From NCBI GenBank assembly GCA_964036155.1, contig OZ038422.1, forward strand, positions 22,777,201-22,841,200: DNA of 64,000 nucleotides, given 5' to 3'. How positions within the stretch are numbered: position 1 is the stretch's first letter; every line of letters begins with the position of its first letter. This stretch comes from Diploscapter coronatus (taxonomy: Eukaryota; Nematoda; Chromadorea; Rhabditida; Rhabditidae). The notes under the pieces are model-generated. The model did not search any database, had not been told where the DNA came from, and saw nothing but the letters and a program-made list of their open reading frames with translations. Below are positions 12,501 through 22,606 of the stretch, piece by piece. The position numbers and the translations under genes are program-made.

Positions 12501-15500
12501 CCTTCTACTTCCACTTGTTCGAGCTAGCTCAAGTAAAGTCTGAATGCGCTCTAATAATCATAAAAAAGAGGAATGTCATATAAATCTGCTGATCTCGTTA
12601 ACTATTAATCGTCTAGGTGACTGCATTCCACGATATAAAAAATATAGGATTTATGAATAATCCAAATTACGGGTCGGCATTCTTTGCACGGGTGGATATA
12701 GCAGAAGACTGCATTACCCCGAAAGCTGGAGATTATTGCAGGTACTCTTCTAAAACATAAATTTGCACATTCCCATTCTATATCATTGAACCTGATCCGA
12801 TTCGATCGAACAAATCGGTTTGCCCATTTTATTGATAGCGTGTGATAAGATTGAGAATTTTAAGAATAACTTTTTTCAATATTTATTCTTAGAATAGTGA
12901 AAGTTTATTGTTAATTTTCTTGAGATGTTTTCTTTAGTAAATTATGATTAATAGCGACTACTTTCGTGATTTTTGTTCAAAAGATATTTGGAGCAATTTT
13001 ATAACATATTTTAAAAATGATTCAACTTTAGAGTATCAGCATATTACCAACATAAGCAGAGGAAGAATAAGTGGCGAGCTGTGTTAGTGACCCCATTGGA
13101 TAATAGTGAAGGATCGAATAAAAATAAACCGATGAAGCCGCACCCATTACATGAATCCAAAGGATTTCACCAAATTCCAGAAGTGCTGAATATGATTTTT
13201 ATATCATAATCATTTATGATCTTATATTATGAGAATTTGGTTGTGCAGTATCTGATTTTCAATTATATTTTATTGGTATCCTCTTTTTATTGAGTATGTA
13301 AAGCGTGTGTGTGTTGTATGTGTTAAGGCTTACAAGGAATGCTCAACATAAGATGCGCGAATTTTTGGACGAGATCCATACCATTTGAAAACTTGGCATA
13401 TGAGCAGCTTAACTATCCAAAAATTTTATTCAATGTGCGGGTTCACTATGTGAGTTTAGGTTAGAGGAACATATGTTTAGGCAAAGTAATTAGATTGGGT
13501 TGAGAAAAGTGGGATGGCTTTGGGTTAGGGAAGCAAATTGGTAATGGTGGGAGGATTGTGTTGGGTGAAGTGGGCAAGTTTGGGGTTGGAAAGATTGATT
13601 TAGATAAGGTGTTTAGGTTTGGATTAAGCAAATTATTTGATTTAAGTAAAATATTCCATTAAATATGCTAGATTTGAACTTGGAGTTCATGCGCAACAAA
13701 CCCCTAGACTCGGGTGGCCGCAAAGTGTCGCCGAGTCTAGTCTTATTATAATATTAGCACTACAGTACCGAACAAAAGATAATATACAGTTTCGCAAAGT
13801 GGTCAATTAAACCAATTAGCGTGAGGTAGTTAAGCCTAAATAATTTTTTATGAAAAGTAATTACTTTCATGTAGATAACTGTCAGATTTCAGTTAGATTG
13901 AATTTGAAATAAGAAAATAACGAATTGTTTTTCGAAGACCATTCTTATATAGAAAACAGCCTATTTTGATGTCGACACATCAGAAAACACGATGACGTAC
14001 ACAAATGGGTGAAGTTTGACCGCAAATAATTCCTGAGTTTACTTCTCCGATCAAGAATATCTGTTTTCCATAAAAATTATTTGGGTTTATACCTCACATT
14101 AATTTGTTTAATTGGTCACTTTGCGAAACTGTTTACTATCCTTTGTCCGGTACTGTATTTGAGAATGACTTATTTCGCCATTTTAATTACTCTATATTAT
14201 AGGAAGACGAAGAACCAGGTGATTGGATTAAAATCAAAAGTTTGCGTTATAATAAAAAGGCTCTTCTGGGAGACGGTTCTCGCGGAACAGCTGTTTATAA
14301 GTTAGTTAATAATTTATCATTTTACATTGAAACACTATTTGTAAACATCACGCTTATGCATAATCTACCTAAACTTTAAAAAATTGAATTAGTAATTTTT
14401 CCAAATTTGCATAAAAACCAATTATTTCCAATTTTATTGACACTACTGAACTGATAATGCTCCTAAATAAAATCATAACATTACATGACTCTCCTTTTCT
14501 CTTTTCTTATTTCCCTTCTCGCCTGTTGCATATAGCGTAAAAGGGGAAGAAAAGTACGTTGTGAAAATGTTTATGTAAGCGTATAATACCATATTCTCTA
14601 ATTGAAAGGCATCACTAATTGAAGGGTATATCTAAGAATTCATCCTCTAAAATGCCAGAACTATACACTCCCAACTCAGATCATCTGAAAAAAGCATCTT
14701 ATAATTTCATATAACGTGCAAATATTCAATATACTACTGATTTGATGTTATTATGATGATTAGAAGTGAGTTATGGGAAATTGAAAATTTAGCATTTTTA
14801 AGAACTAGAGTGATTGAAAATAGAAAGGCATGCTCTTCAGTTAGTGAGGATGCGGCAAAATGGTTTTTCGTTACTCATTTAAATTATAATGGAATCATTT
14901 AGGGGAAAATTTGGCAATCGAGTTGTTGCAATTAAAATGGTACCATCCAGGTTGAGTAATGCCTACCATATGTAAGTTTTGAAAAATTAATAAATCCAAT
15001 CTTTATTTAGGGTCAGGAGAGAGAAAACAAATCTGGAAATGGCAGATAGACATCCAAATATCATAAGATATTTTCATAAGGTATAGATAAAATATGATCT
15101 TAATTAGAGGTCGCAAATGAGAAAAAAAAAACCAAAGAAACAGTCTGTATGGTACGCTAAACATCTTCACTATGCACGCTATTTTCGCGAGTAAATGAAA
15201 AATATCTTTTACGCTAATTTATGTAAATTTTATTTTTAATTATCAGTTTTTTGCGCGTCAATGATTACATTTTCAGGAGGAAGATCATTCGTATTCTTAT
15301 CTAGCTTTGGAACTATGTGAGGGGTCATTGGAAAAATATGTTAAAGAAGAAGATTTTCGTGAAAGAATAAAAATTGGAGACGTCGAAATTCTCAAGCAGA
15401 CTACAGAAGGACTCAAGTATCTGCATTCAAAGAGCATTGGTAAATTTAATGAGAAAATCCTTTATAAGAATAAATGTTTGTAGAGATCAAACCATTAGAA

Positions 15501-18390
15501 AAGAGTGCGAAAGAGTGGTCCGCCGATCGTGTTGATTTTCATATAGCTCGTTCAGTTTTTGATGCTAATTCTCATGCAGTAGTTTGTTTTTCGAAAAAAA
15601 TGTCCCTGTGTGAGGCTACGGTAATTTTTAATCTTGGCAGACCCGATCCAGGCATGGACCTCAAAAATTCCTGAAGTGACATACCTGATTCCGAGATAAT
15701 GTCTAATAAAAAAAAAACTCATAAATATATTTCCTACGAATTTGTGCTATGGAAGAATTTTGTTTTCAATTGTTCGCTGATATCACACTTAAATGATTAA
15801 TATTTCAGCCCATCGAGACCTTAAGCCTCATAATATCCTGATCGCAGAGGATAATAATGAGCATCGTGTAGTGCTGGCTGATTTTGGAATAAGTAAATAT
15901 ATTAAACCGGATATAAATGCGACAGCCTCTGCTTTCACATTTAATCAAGTCGGAACTATGGGATGGTCAGCCCCAGAGGCTGCTGTACTATCATCTGAGA
16001 GAGAGGTAAGGATATATTTTCTTTATTTAACCGCAAAACGATATTTCGTTATGTCAAAAATCATTATTTTAGAATTTCCCCTTAGATATATTCCCGCTTG
16101 GTTGCCTATATTATTATGTTTTAACAAAAGGCAGTCACCCATTTGGAGATAAAAATTCATATACTAGAGTACGCAAGTACACATTATTTTCAAATACATT
16201 GTTGTTATGATGTTTATAATGACACATAGTTTATAATTTGAAGCTGTCATCAGACATGTTATGTCAAAATTAAAAAAAAATATTAATGTAATTTGGCAAG
16301 AATAATTAATATGCCATATACTTTTTCCTTAAAATAGTGATGCATCTTTTTTATTTATCAAACTTTTAATACCATTTATGGGCCAGCATATTTTCGTAAG
16401 ACATTTGCGGACATAAGTATTTATAGGTTGTAAATATTGACAAAGGAGACTATAACCTGGATATTAATGTACTACCAGGTAAGAATCTCTTGTTTTAGTG
16501 GCCACAAATGCATTGAAAATCTTGAATTTATTCATCGAACAGTTTTTCAGTATTACTTTCCAGCCAGCAAAATAAGCATTTTTCATCGAAATCGGGCGTA
16601 TTTTTGTCTGTGTCGCGGATAAAAAACGATCAATTTTTCTGATACTAATTTGAGATATTGCACTAAATAACTTGCATAATTAGGGTAATTATCTTTGAAA
16701 AGGATGATTCAATATGGGCGTCAATTGATAGAACATTTAATTTCTAGAAACTTTGTAGTTGATTCCTTTTCATGATGAGTATTAGTTTTCGCGTAAAAAT
16801 CGTTAAAGTGTATGAAGGAATGATATCGAGGCTTTGAAAATATTACGAAGTTGATAATATAATACAAACTATTAGAAGTTTTTAATTGTCTATCACTCAC
16901 GAATCAGCCATTTCACTTTCAATACTCACTTGCGGTCTCTAATTGTACCATTTATCTTCGTAAAAATAAAATTCTGATATGAATTCTTTTATAGTTTTAA
17001 TGAATTTTTAAATATTTCTAATAGAAAATATTGATATTATGATTTCTTATCATGATTGCTAAATTTTGATTAAGCAATTAAGGTAGGAAATTAATGATTA
17101 TTTTTGAAACAATATAATAGATAATTTTGATCTAATAATTTTTGACTAAAGAGAAGTGACCAATTCTTAACTTCGATTATGATACTGTAGAACATTCTAA
17201 GAATAACTATTTAATTTATGACAATTATAGTGATTTAGATGCGTATGTAGCAAAGCCATTAATTGAGAAAATGATATCTCATGATCCGAAAAATCGTTCC
17301 ACAATCGATGAAATTCATAAGCATCCACTTCTTTGGGATACGAAAAAACGAATGGAATTTATTCACGTAATTTTTAATAACTAGAGTATCCTAACAAATT
17401 CGTAAAGGATTTAAAGATACACTTTAGGCATGTCATAGTAAACTTCAACCACTGACAAATACTCACAAGCTTATTATCGATCTTGAGAATAATGGATCAA
17501 CTATTGTTACAAAGGATTGGTCGAATGAGTTGTCTGATGCACTTAAAAATGGTGCTTTATTCACTCTTTAATATGGTGTGGTGCAAAAATTTTTGGCGTG
17601 CCTTAACTTTTCTATTATCTAATCAATCCAATTGGGATTTTTAAAAATTTGCCGATTAACACTTCTGAAAGCTCGCTTGTAAATCGCTTTTTAAGAGATA
17701 TTCAATAGTAACCTTCATAATCTTTTTCGTACTACTTACTAAATTCTACTATTTTGAAGGGAAAAAAGTCTCAATCTTATTCCAATTATTTTAATAATCA
17801 TCACTGATTATTATTATTCAAACAATAATTTGTTGTCATATATGCCAATTATCGAACTTCAAAAACTATAAATGCCGTAGGGAAAGTTATGAATTAAATT
17901 TTATCATAAAAAACTTACGGAAACTCTAAAATATTAAATATTCCTTTAGATATTTCGTAAATTTCATTACGGTATTTTGTGGCTCCTAGAAAAAGACACC
18001 GGCTTTTTTCTTTTCCTATCTTGCCTCCCCATACTATTTCTTAGAAAACCCGGTGTCTTTTTCTATTAGCCGTATTTTGTATATTAGGCGACAAATTATA
18101 TCATACTTCATTACACCAGTTAAATATTTTCACGAATTATATTTTTAGATCCTGACTTTATTACAAAGAATAATAAAGGAATAAAAAAGAGTAAGAAAAG
18201 AATAGGTCCATATGATACTACATCTGTACGCGACTTGTTGCGACTTATTCGAAATTATAAACAACATTATAATCAATGCAGTAATGATCTAAAGAATGAA
18301 TTTGTTGGTCCTGATGCACCTGAATTCTTGGATTATTTTACATCCAGATTTCCTTTGGTAGATTCTTTAGGATATAATTCAGTAGAATAG
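8644..18390 (+). CDS. IRE1/RNase L-like kinase-endoribonuclease with unrecognised N-terminus
   Basis: Twenty exons join in phase: 8644-8712, 8758-9201, 9275-9412, 9611-9664, 9710-9850, 10392-10506, 11309-11430, 12617-12741, 13032-13182, 14203-14300, 14536-14574 or 14903-14950, 15011-15080, 15277-15439, 15809-16005, 16073-16168, 16427-16478, 17239-17366, 17428-17551 and 18149-18390. This gives about 858 aa. Residues 454 to about 740 form an IRE1-type kinase: glycine loop GDGSRG, VAIK lysine 497, HRDLKPHNIL (D583), ADFG (D604), GTMGWSAPE and KGSHPFG. The C-terminus is a KEN RNase with Y800, R813, N814 and H818 matching human IRE1 Y892, R905, N906 and H910. Residues 1-450 hold beta-rich segments and show no signal peptide, no membrane span and no luminal sensor, so a cytosolic enzyme is expected. 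Translation may start slightly upstream, since the frame is open back to an acceptor near 8592. Two donors are weak (GTGCTG, GTGCTT). Confidence 0.85.
9550..9592. repeat. ATT/AT microsatellite
   Basis: A run of TTA repeats passes directly into a run of TA repeats. It lies in an intron of the IRE1-like gene. Confidence 0.9.
10672..10742. repeat. Imperfect hairpin in an intron
   Basis: CATTTCTGCTATCG...AACGCTCA is followed after a few bases by TGAGCGTT...CGATAATAGGAAGAAATG. The arms pair with small gaps. It lies in intron 6 of the IRE1-like gene. Confidence 0.5.
11470..12190. repeat. Non-coding stretch, possibly a decayed repeat
   Basis: An intronic block is richer in GC than its surroundings and has recurring phrases such as GGTACCGGGATCC, GACCCGTCAAAATTCGGGA and CCCCGACCGAT. 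It has no open frame of note. I see no terminal repeats, so the class is unknown. Confidence 0.25.
12425..12553. mobile_element. Fold-back MITE in an intron
   Basis: The left arm GAGCGTTCAGAC...CTTGAGCTA pairs with the right arm TAGCTCAAG...GTCTGAATGCGCTC. The core between them is purine/pyrimidine-asymmetric (TTTCTTTTCTCCCTTCTACTTCC). Confidence 0.75.
13704..13740. repeat. Short perfect-stem hairpin
   Basis: CTAGACTCGG (13704-13713) and CCGAGTCTAG (13731-13740) form a 10-bp stem with a 17-nt loop, in intron 9 of the IRE1-like gene. It sits 20 bp before the Tc1/mariner-type element. Confidence 0.6.
13761..14157. mobile_element. Tc1/mariner-type non-autonomous element
   Basis: About 397 bp are bounded by long imperfect inverted repeats (roughly 75 bp). 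The left end starts TACAGTACCGAACAAAAG and the right end reads CTTTGTCCGGTACTGTA, each flanked by TA as expected for Tc1/mariner insertion. The arms continue with CAGTTTCGCAAAGTG on both sides. No transposase frame is present. It lies in the intron before the kinase part of the IRE1-like gene. Confidence 0.8.
14536..14574 (+). other. Kinase beta-3 exon, version A (39 nt)
   Basis: This short exon with phases 2/2 encodes VKGEEKYVVKMF, which carries a VVK lysine. It lies 329 bp before a second exon of the same phase that encodes the equivalent segment. If both were kept, the kinase glycine loop would be 13 residues too long compared with IRE1, so the pair looks mutually exclusive. Confidence 0.55.
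14903..14950 (+). other. Kinase beta-3 exon, version B (48 nt)
   Basis: Phases are 2/2. It encodes GKFGNRVVAIKMVPS, and joined directly to 14203-14300 it gives GTAVYKGKFGNRVVAIK, the best match to the IRE1 pattern GTxVYxGxFxxRxVAVK. This is the version I expect in the canonical protein. Confidence 0.7.
17981..18071. mobile_element. MITE with 9-bp target duplication
   Basis: The arms GGCTCCTAGAAAAAGACACCGG and CCGGTGTCTTTTTCTATTAGCC are complementary with two mismatches. The element is flanked on both sides by GTATTTTGT (17972-17980 and 18072-18080), a perfect 9-bp duplication. A 9-bp duplication is typical of Mutator-like elements. It lies in the last intron of the IRE1-like gene. Confidence 0.85.
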
Positions 18391-20026
18391 TAAATAATTT
18401 AATTTTAGCTTTTCATGCACGTATATAAGACGATGGAACCGTGTGCAAAGGACTCAGAATTCTCGAAATATTATTGATACGATAAATCTCCACTTCATTG
18501 TTTACATTATTTTTTCAATTAAAAACTGTCTTGTAGGAATATTCTTTTAAGCTAATTTCAAATATTCGCTTATTATTCAAATTATCGATCTTTAGCTTTT
18601 CACTAATCATTCAAGCTTTATTTTCTAAACATTTATACCAATTAAATGATTGTTATCAAATCTCATATACTCAAATAAATGGCAATTAAGAAAATCCATA
18701 CCTAAATGTAAAATCTGAAAATGTGCATATTTTAAGGAAAAATATCACTATTTTCTGACATAGAGTAAGTAAATTTGATATGAAAAACATTTTGGATAAC
18801 ACAATGCTCATAAGGATCGAGCAGATATTTATTCTACTTTTCATGATTTTTACAAAGATAGAAATGAATAATTAGCAATGAAATAATCAAATCATAGAGA
18901 AATAATAACAAATTTTCAGTTTAAATCGATTTATAAAGATAGAATATTTATTTGCAAAAAAACAAGAAACAATTTTCCAATAAATTGAAAATATCAAAAT
19001 TCAATTGGTTCATGAGAATCAATTATAAAAAAAAAATCAACAATTAACAACGGTATCGTTAAAAATGGCAATTCGGAAAGGTCGCAGCGTCGCAGCTTGG
19101 CGAGATAGGGCTAAGGATGAGGAGAGTAGAGAAACGTTCTCTCGCTTTTGCCTACTATCTCGTCAAGCTGCGACGTTGCGACCTTTCCGAATTGCCGTTA
19201 AAAATCTAAGCAAATTTCATTGGATGAAACAAAGAATTTCAAAAAGGGGTCAGCTTTAACCTGTATTTAATCTCAGGCGCCTCACATGCTTAAATGGGAT
19301 TGAATTTCTAGGCTCTGGATAGGTATAATGTCATAACTTGGAGTTTTCGGACCAATACCTCAGACTGATCTTCTTTAGCCTGTCTACATCTGTAAAATGA
19401 TGAGAAAATCAATAAATCAATATCGATTACGTTCTTTTTGAAATCTCCATTAATCAAGTTTCAAATATATGTATGGTCGTGCCATAAATGAAATTCAGAC
19501 TTTCTTCTTAATTCAAAATTTCCGAAATTTGAAATTTTGATAATTTTTGAAAATCGTTATTAGAAATGTGCAATTCAAGACAAGATTGGTGCGAAATAAT
19601 TCAAAAGGTGAGGATGAGTCAATCACTACAAATTCTATGCAATAAAAATATGAAAAAGCCATGCTTAGCCAGAATCAAAATTCTTCAATTTACAATAATT
19701 TTAAGATTTATTAAAATACGTCATCGATCTATGAACATTTTCAAGAAAATTTATGTATGATATGGCTTAAAACTTTGGAACGTAAATTGTCATCTTTGAA
19801 TACCAAATTTATGGACCTTTACCATGAATACATTTATCGAATTAGGAGGAGAAACTCGTACTGATTATGAATTTTTATCATCAACCAAATATTGACGATT
19901 GAAGTGACGAAATGCCTAATTACCCTACTCAAATGTCGTCAAATTTAAAATTATTTTTTAGGAAGTTTCGGATTTATACTACTTTGAACAGTTATATGGC
20001 TTTCTAGAAAGAAATGGAAATGGTGA
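18391..20026. other. Intergenic stretch between convergent genes
   Basis: This separates the 3' ends of the IRE1-like gene (+) and rpe-1 (-). Apart from the MITE at 19067-19196 it is plain AT-rich sequence. Short open frames near 19566 have no domain and no neighbouring exons that fit. Confidence 0.7.
19067..19196. mobile_element. MITE with 9-bp target duplication and long arms
   Basis: 130 bp with arms of about 42 bp: the left starts GGCAATTCGGAAAGGTCGCA and the right ends TGCGACCTTTCCGAATTGCC. GTTAAAAAT is duplicated exactly on both sides (19058-19066 and 19197-19205). The core holds TTCTCTCGCTTTTGCCTAC, related to the cores of the other fold-back elements here. The near-perfect arms suggest recent insertion. 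Confidence 0.9.
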
Positions 20027-21646
20027 TTACGTCTGGTTTTCGAAAGGCGGTTCAGGCCCGTGGTCGATGTGGTTGTTGACCGTGGCGCGCATCGAGGCGA
20101 TTGCGGCTTCTCGATTGTCAGCTCGGATGATGCCCGTTCCGGAGACGATCACATTCGCGCCTGCTCGAGCCGGGATCTGAAACTTCGATGAAACTGGTAT
20201 CTTTTTTTTTAAAAACAAAGCTTATTCGAAATAATGCTAGTTCTTTTGAATAAAGTAATTTTACGTAGGCTTCAAAACATGTAGCCTTTTGAATAAGCAT
20301 AAAATGCGTTAATTCAAATAGTGTTATTTGTTTTATTTTACCTCAACATTCTGCGGCGTCACGCCTCCATCGACTTGGATATTCAGTTCCGGATACTCCT
20401 GACGCAATCGCTTTACCTGGAAATCAATAAATTACATCTGTTCAAAGAAAATCCAACAATCCAACCTTCTCCATCATGCCATCCATGAATTTCTGCCCGC
20501 CAAATCCAGGTTCCACAGTCATAATTAGTGCGTGATCGATGTTGTTTGCATGTCTGAAAATTTAGTTAATTCTCTAGAAAGGAAGAAATTAGCATACTTC
20601 AACAGAGCATCGACAGGAGTCTTTGGTTTGATCGCCAAGCCAGCCTTCATGTTGTGATTGTGGATCTGAAAGTGGCATTTTCATTTTACCAACAAGCAAA
20701 ATCAATCATGATTCTTCCTAGAATTAATTAAACTTTCAATGAAACAAGAATTATTGCCAAGAAGTAGTAAAGAGAAGCTGGCTCAGTTAAGATTAAAAAA
20801 AAATTCTCTGAAATATTTTCCAAATTTTAGCGCATGTCAATAACAGAAGAAAGAATACTAAATTCTACTTTTTCGACGAGTTCTTTGACAGCCTCGTCGT
20901 TCGGCAGTGCTTCGTAGTGGAAAACGAACAGATTCACGCCAGCTTTTGCCATATTTTCCACCCAGAAACCGGGATCTGATACCTGCAAAATTAAAAGTCA
21001 TTTCAAAAGGGAAGAAACAGTCTCCTGTATTTATATATAGATGACAGGCACCGACAGCTGTATTTGTCAACGGCCTTTCCTTATTTCTCTGCTTTTTCTG
21101 CATTCCCTACCCCTACCTATCCTCATTGACAAATACAGCCGTCTGTAAATAAAGGTTGCCGAAAGAAAATATTACAAACCATGAGATGTGCATCGAAGTA
21201 GGGAGCCGATCCCAGGTCCTTCCTCAAGCATTCGATGACCGGGTGGCCGATTGTCAGGTTCGGCACGAAATGACCGTCCATCACGTCCAAATGCAGCCTG
21301 CAAGTTATTTTATAATGATTATCTTCTTGTTTCTTAGAAAGTCAAACTTTGTAAACGATCCACGGCATGAAACCGTGATTGTATGAATTTATTGAAACAT
21401 TCAAATAATTGTGAATTAGAAAATGAGTGATTTGAGAACAAATAATAGTAATTCTAGAATTGAAAAGTTCACACCACGAATATTTTGGAAAGCTCGTAGT
21501 TCATTAAAGGATTTCTTTTTTGTGAAAATTTTGTAACTTTCTCACCAATCAGCTCCAGCGTGGACCAACTGCTTGCATTCCGCGCCGAGCTGCGCCAAAT
21601 TGGAGTTCAAAATTGACGGGCAGATGATCGCTCGCACTGGGGGCAT
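20027..21646 (-). CDS. rpe-1: Ribulose-phosphate 3-epimerase
   Basis: The enzyme interconverts ribulose 5-phosphate and xylulose 5-phosphate in the non-oxidative pentose phosphate pathway in the cytosol. Seven exons agree in phase: 21546-21646, 21180-21297, 20869-20982, 20598-20665, 20466-20553, 20342-20416 and 20027-20176, giving 237 aa, a normal family length. Diagnostic TIM-barrel motifs are all present: [12 protein letters not shown] (metal-binding Asp and His), [24 protein letters not shown] and [10 protein letters not shown]. The start [16 protein letters not shown] lies about 30 nt after a TTTTTTTTCAG acceptor, as for a trans-spliced message. It follows gos-28 on the same strand; as I recall, the C. 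elegans orthologue F08F8.7 is likewise next to gos-28 (F08F8.8). One intron carries a fold-back element. Confidence 0.95.
21019..21170. mobile_element. Fold-back MITE in an rpe-1 intron
   Basis: The left arm contains CAGCTGTATTTGTCAACGG and the right arm CATTGACAAATACAGCCGTCTG; outer parts pair less well. The core TTATTTCTCTGCTTTTTCTG matches the cores of elements near 8380 and 19145. I see no clear target duplication. Confidence 0.7.
21334..21400 (-). promoter_or_regulatory. Candidate 21U-RNA locus (motif plus predicted RNA)
   Basis: ATGTTTCA on the minus strand (21393-21400) is followed, 36-39 nt downstream, by CGTT, a YRNT whose T at 21354 would be the 5' U. It lies in the first rpe-1 intron, on the coding strand. 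Confidence 0.4.
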
Positions 21647-22606
21647 TTTTGACGAGAATTCGATGCTTCAAATCTGAAAAAAAACAATCAAATTAGAAGA
21701 AAATCAATATTCCACCACCAAAATATTCATTGGGAAATGAACACCACATTGTTGTTACAATTTCAGATCGCTTCTCACCAAATATGCCCTTTATTCCGTA
21801 ATTCGATAACTCATTTTTGTGATAAAAAAAACCTGTTCTTCTACTGCAAAAAAATCATCGACTCCTTCCCAGGAAAACAAACGAATGAATAATAAATAAT
21901 CATGACATACAAATCGCGAAAAATACAAACAAAATCAGAAGATCAGAAGTAAGCATAATTTCAACACATTTTCGAAAAGCTATTTTTAGCTCACCTCTGA
22001 TAATGATTCAAATAGAAGGGAAATAGTTCGTTAGAAATCTTCGAATAAAATTCATCTTTCAGAAAATAAAATTATCGTAATATTTTGCTCATCAAAACCA
22101 CATGTAATACAAATAAATATCACAGAAGGAGTACAAGATAAATGATAATTGGAAGCGAAAGAATGAATGAAAAATTCAGAGAAAATAGTTACACAGTACA
22201 TTTAAAATTGAAACTACTGTAACCACTTTACAAAAATTCCTATATAGTAATGTTCGTCACAAATAACCCCGGATAGAATAAATAATTGCTACTGTAATTC
22301 TATATACACTTATGAATTTTTCGACTAATAAATTATGTTTCGATGCAAGTCACGAGAGAGTTTCAAAAATATGGAATCGCCGTTTGAAGATTCTTCAAAC
22401 AGAAATGAATGAATAAAATTGTGAATAGCTTGAATCTCACATTTCAAAAATGAGTGGATTCAAATATTCAAAAATGATCACGATACTGAAGTTTAAAAAT
22501 GATACGGAAAAGAGAATGCTGAATTTTAAATCCCAATATTTCTACTTACCGACCGAATGAATGTGAGGCAGAGTGATTGGCAGAGGGCTGAGCGAATGAG
22601 TCATTC

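Noticed and set aside
8644..18390. Canonical IRE1 identity
   Set aside because: Kinase and KEN domains fit, but the luminal sensor, signal peptide and membrane span are absent, so I did not assign ire-1.
22184..22221. Small inverted repeat GTTACACAGTA...TACTGTAAC
   Set aside because: It is too short and too AT-rich to separate from chance.
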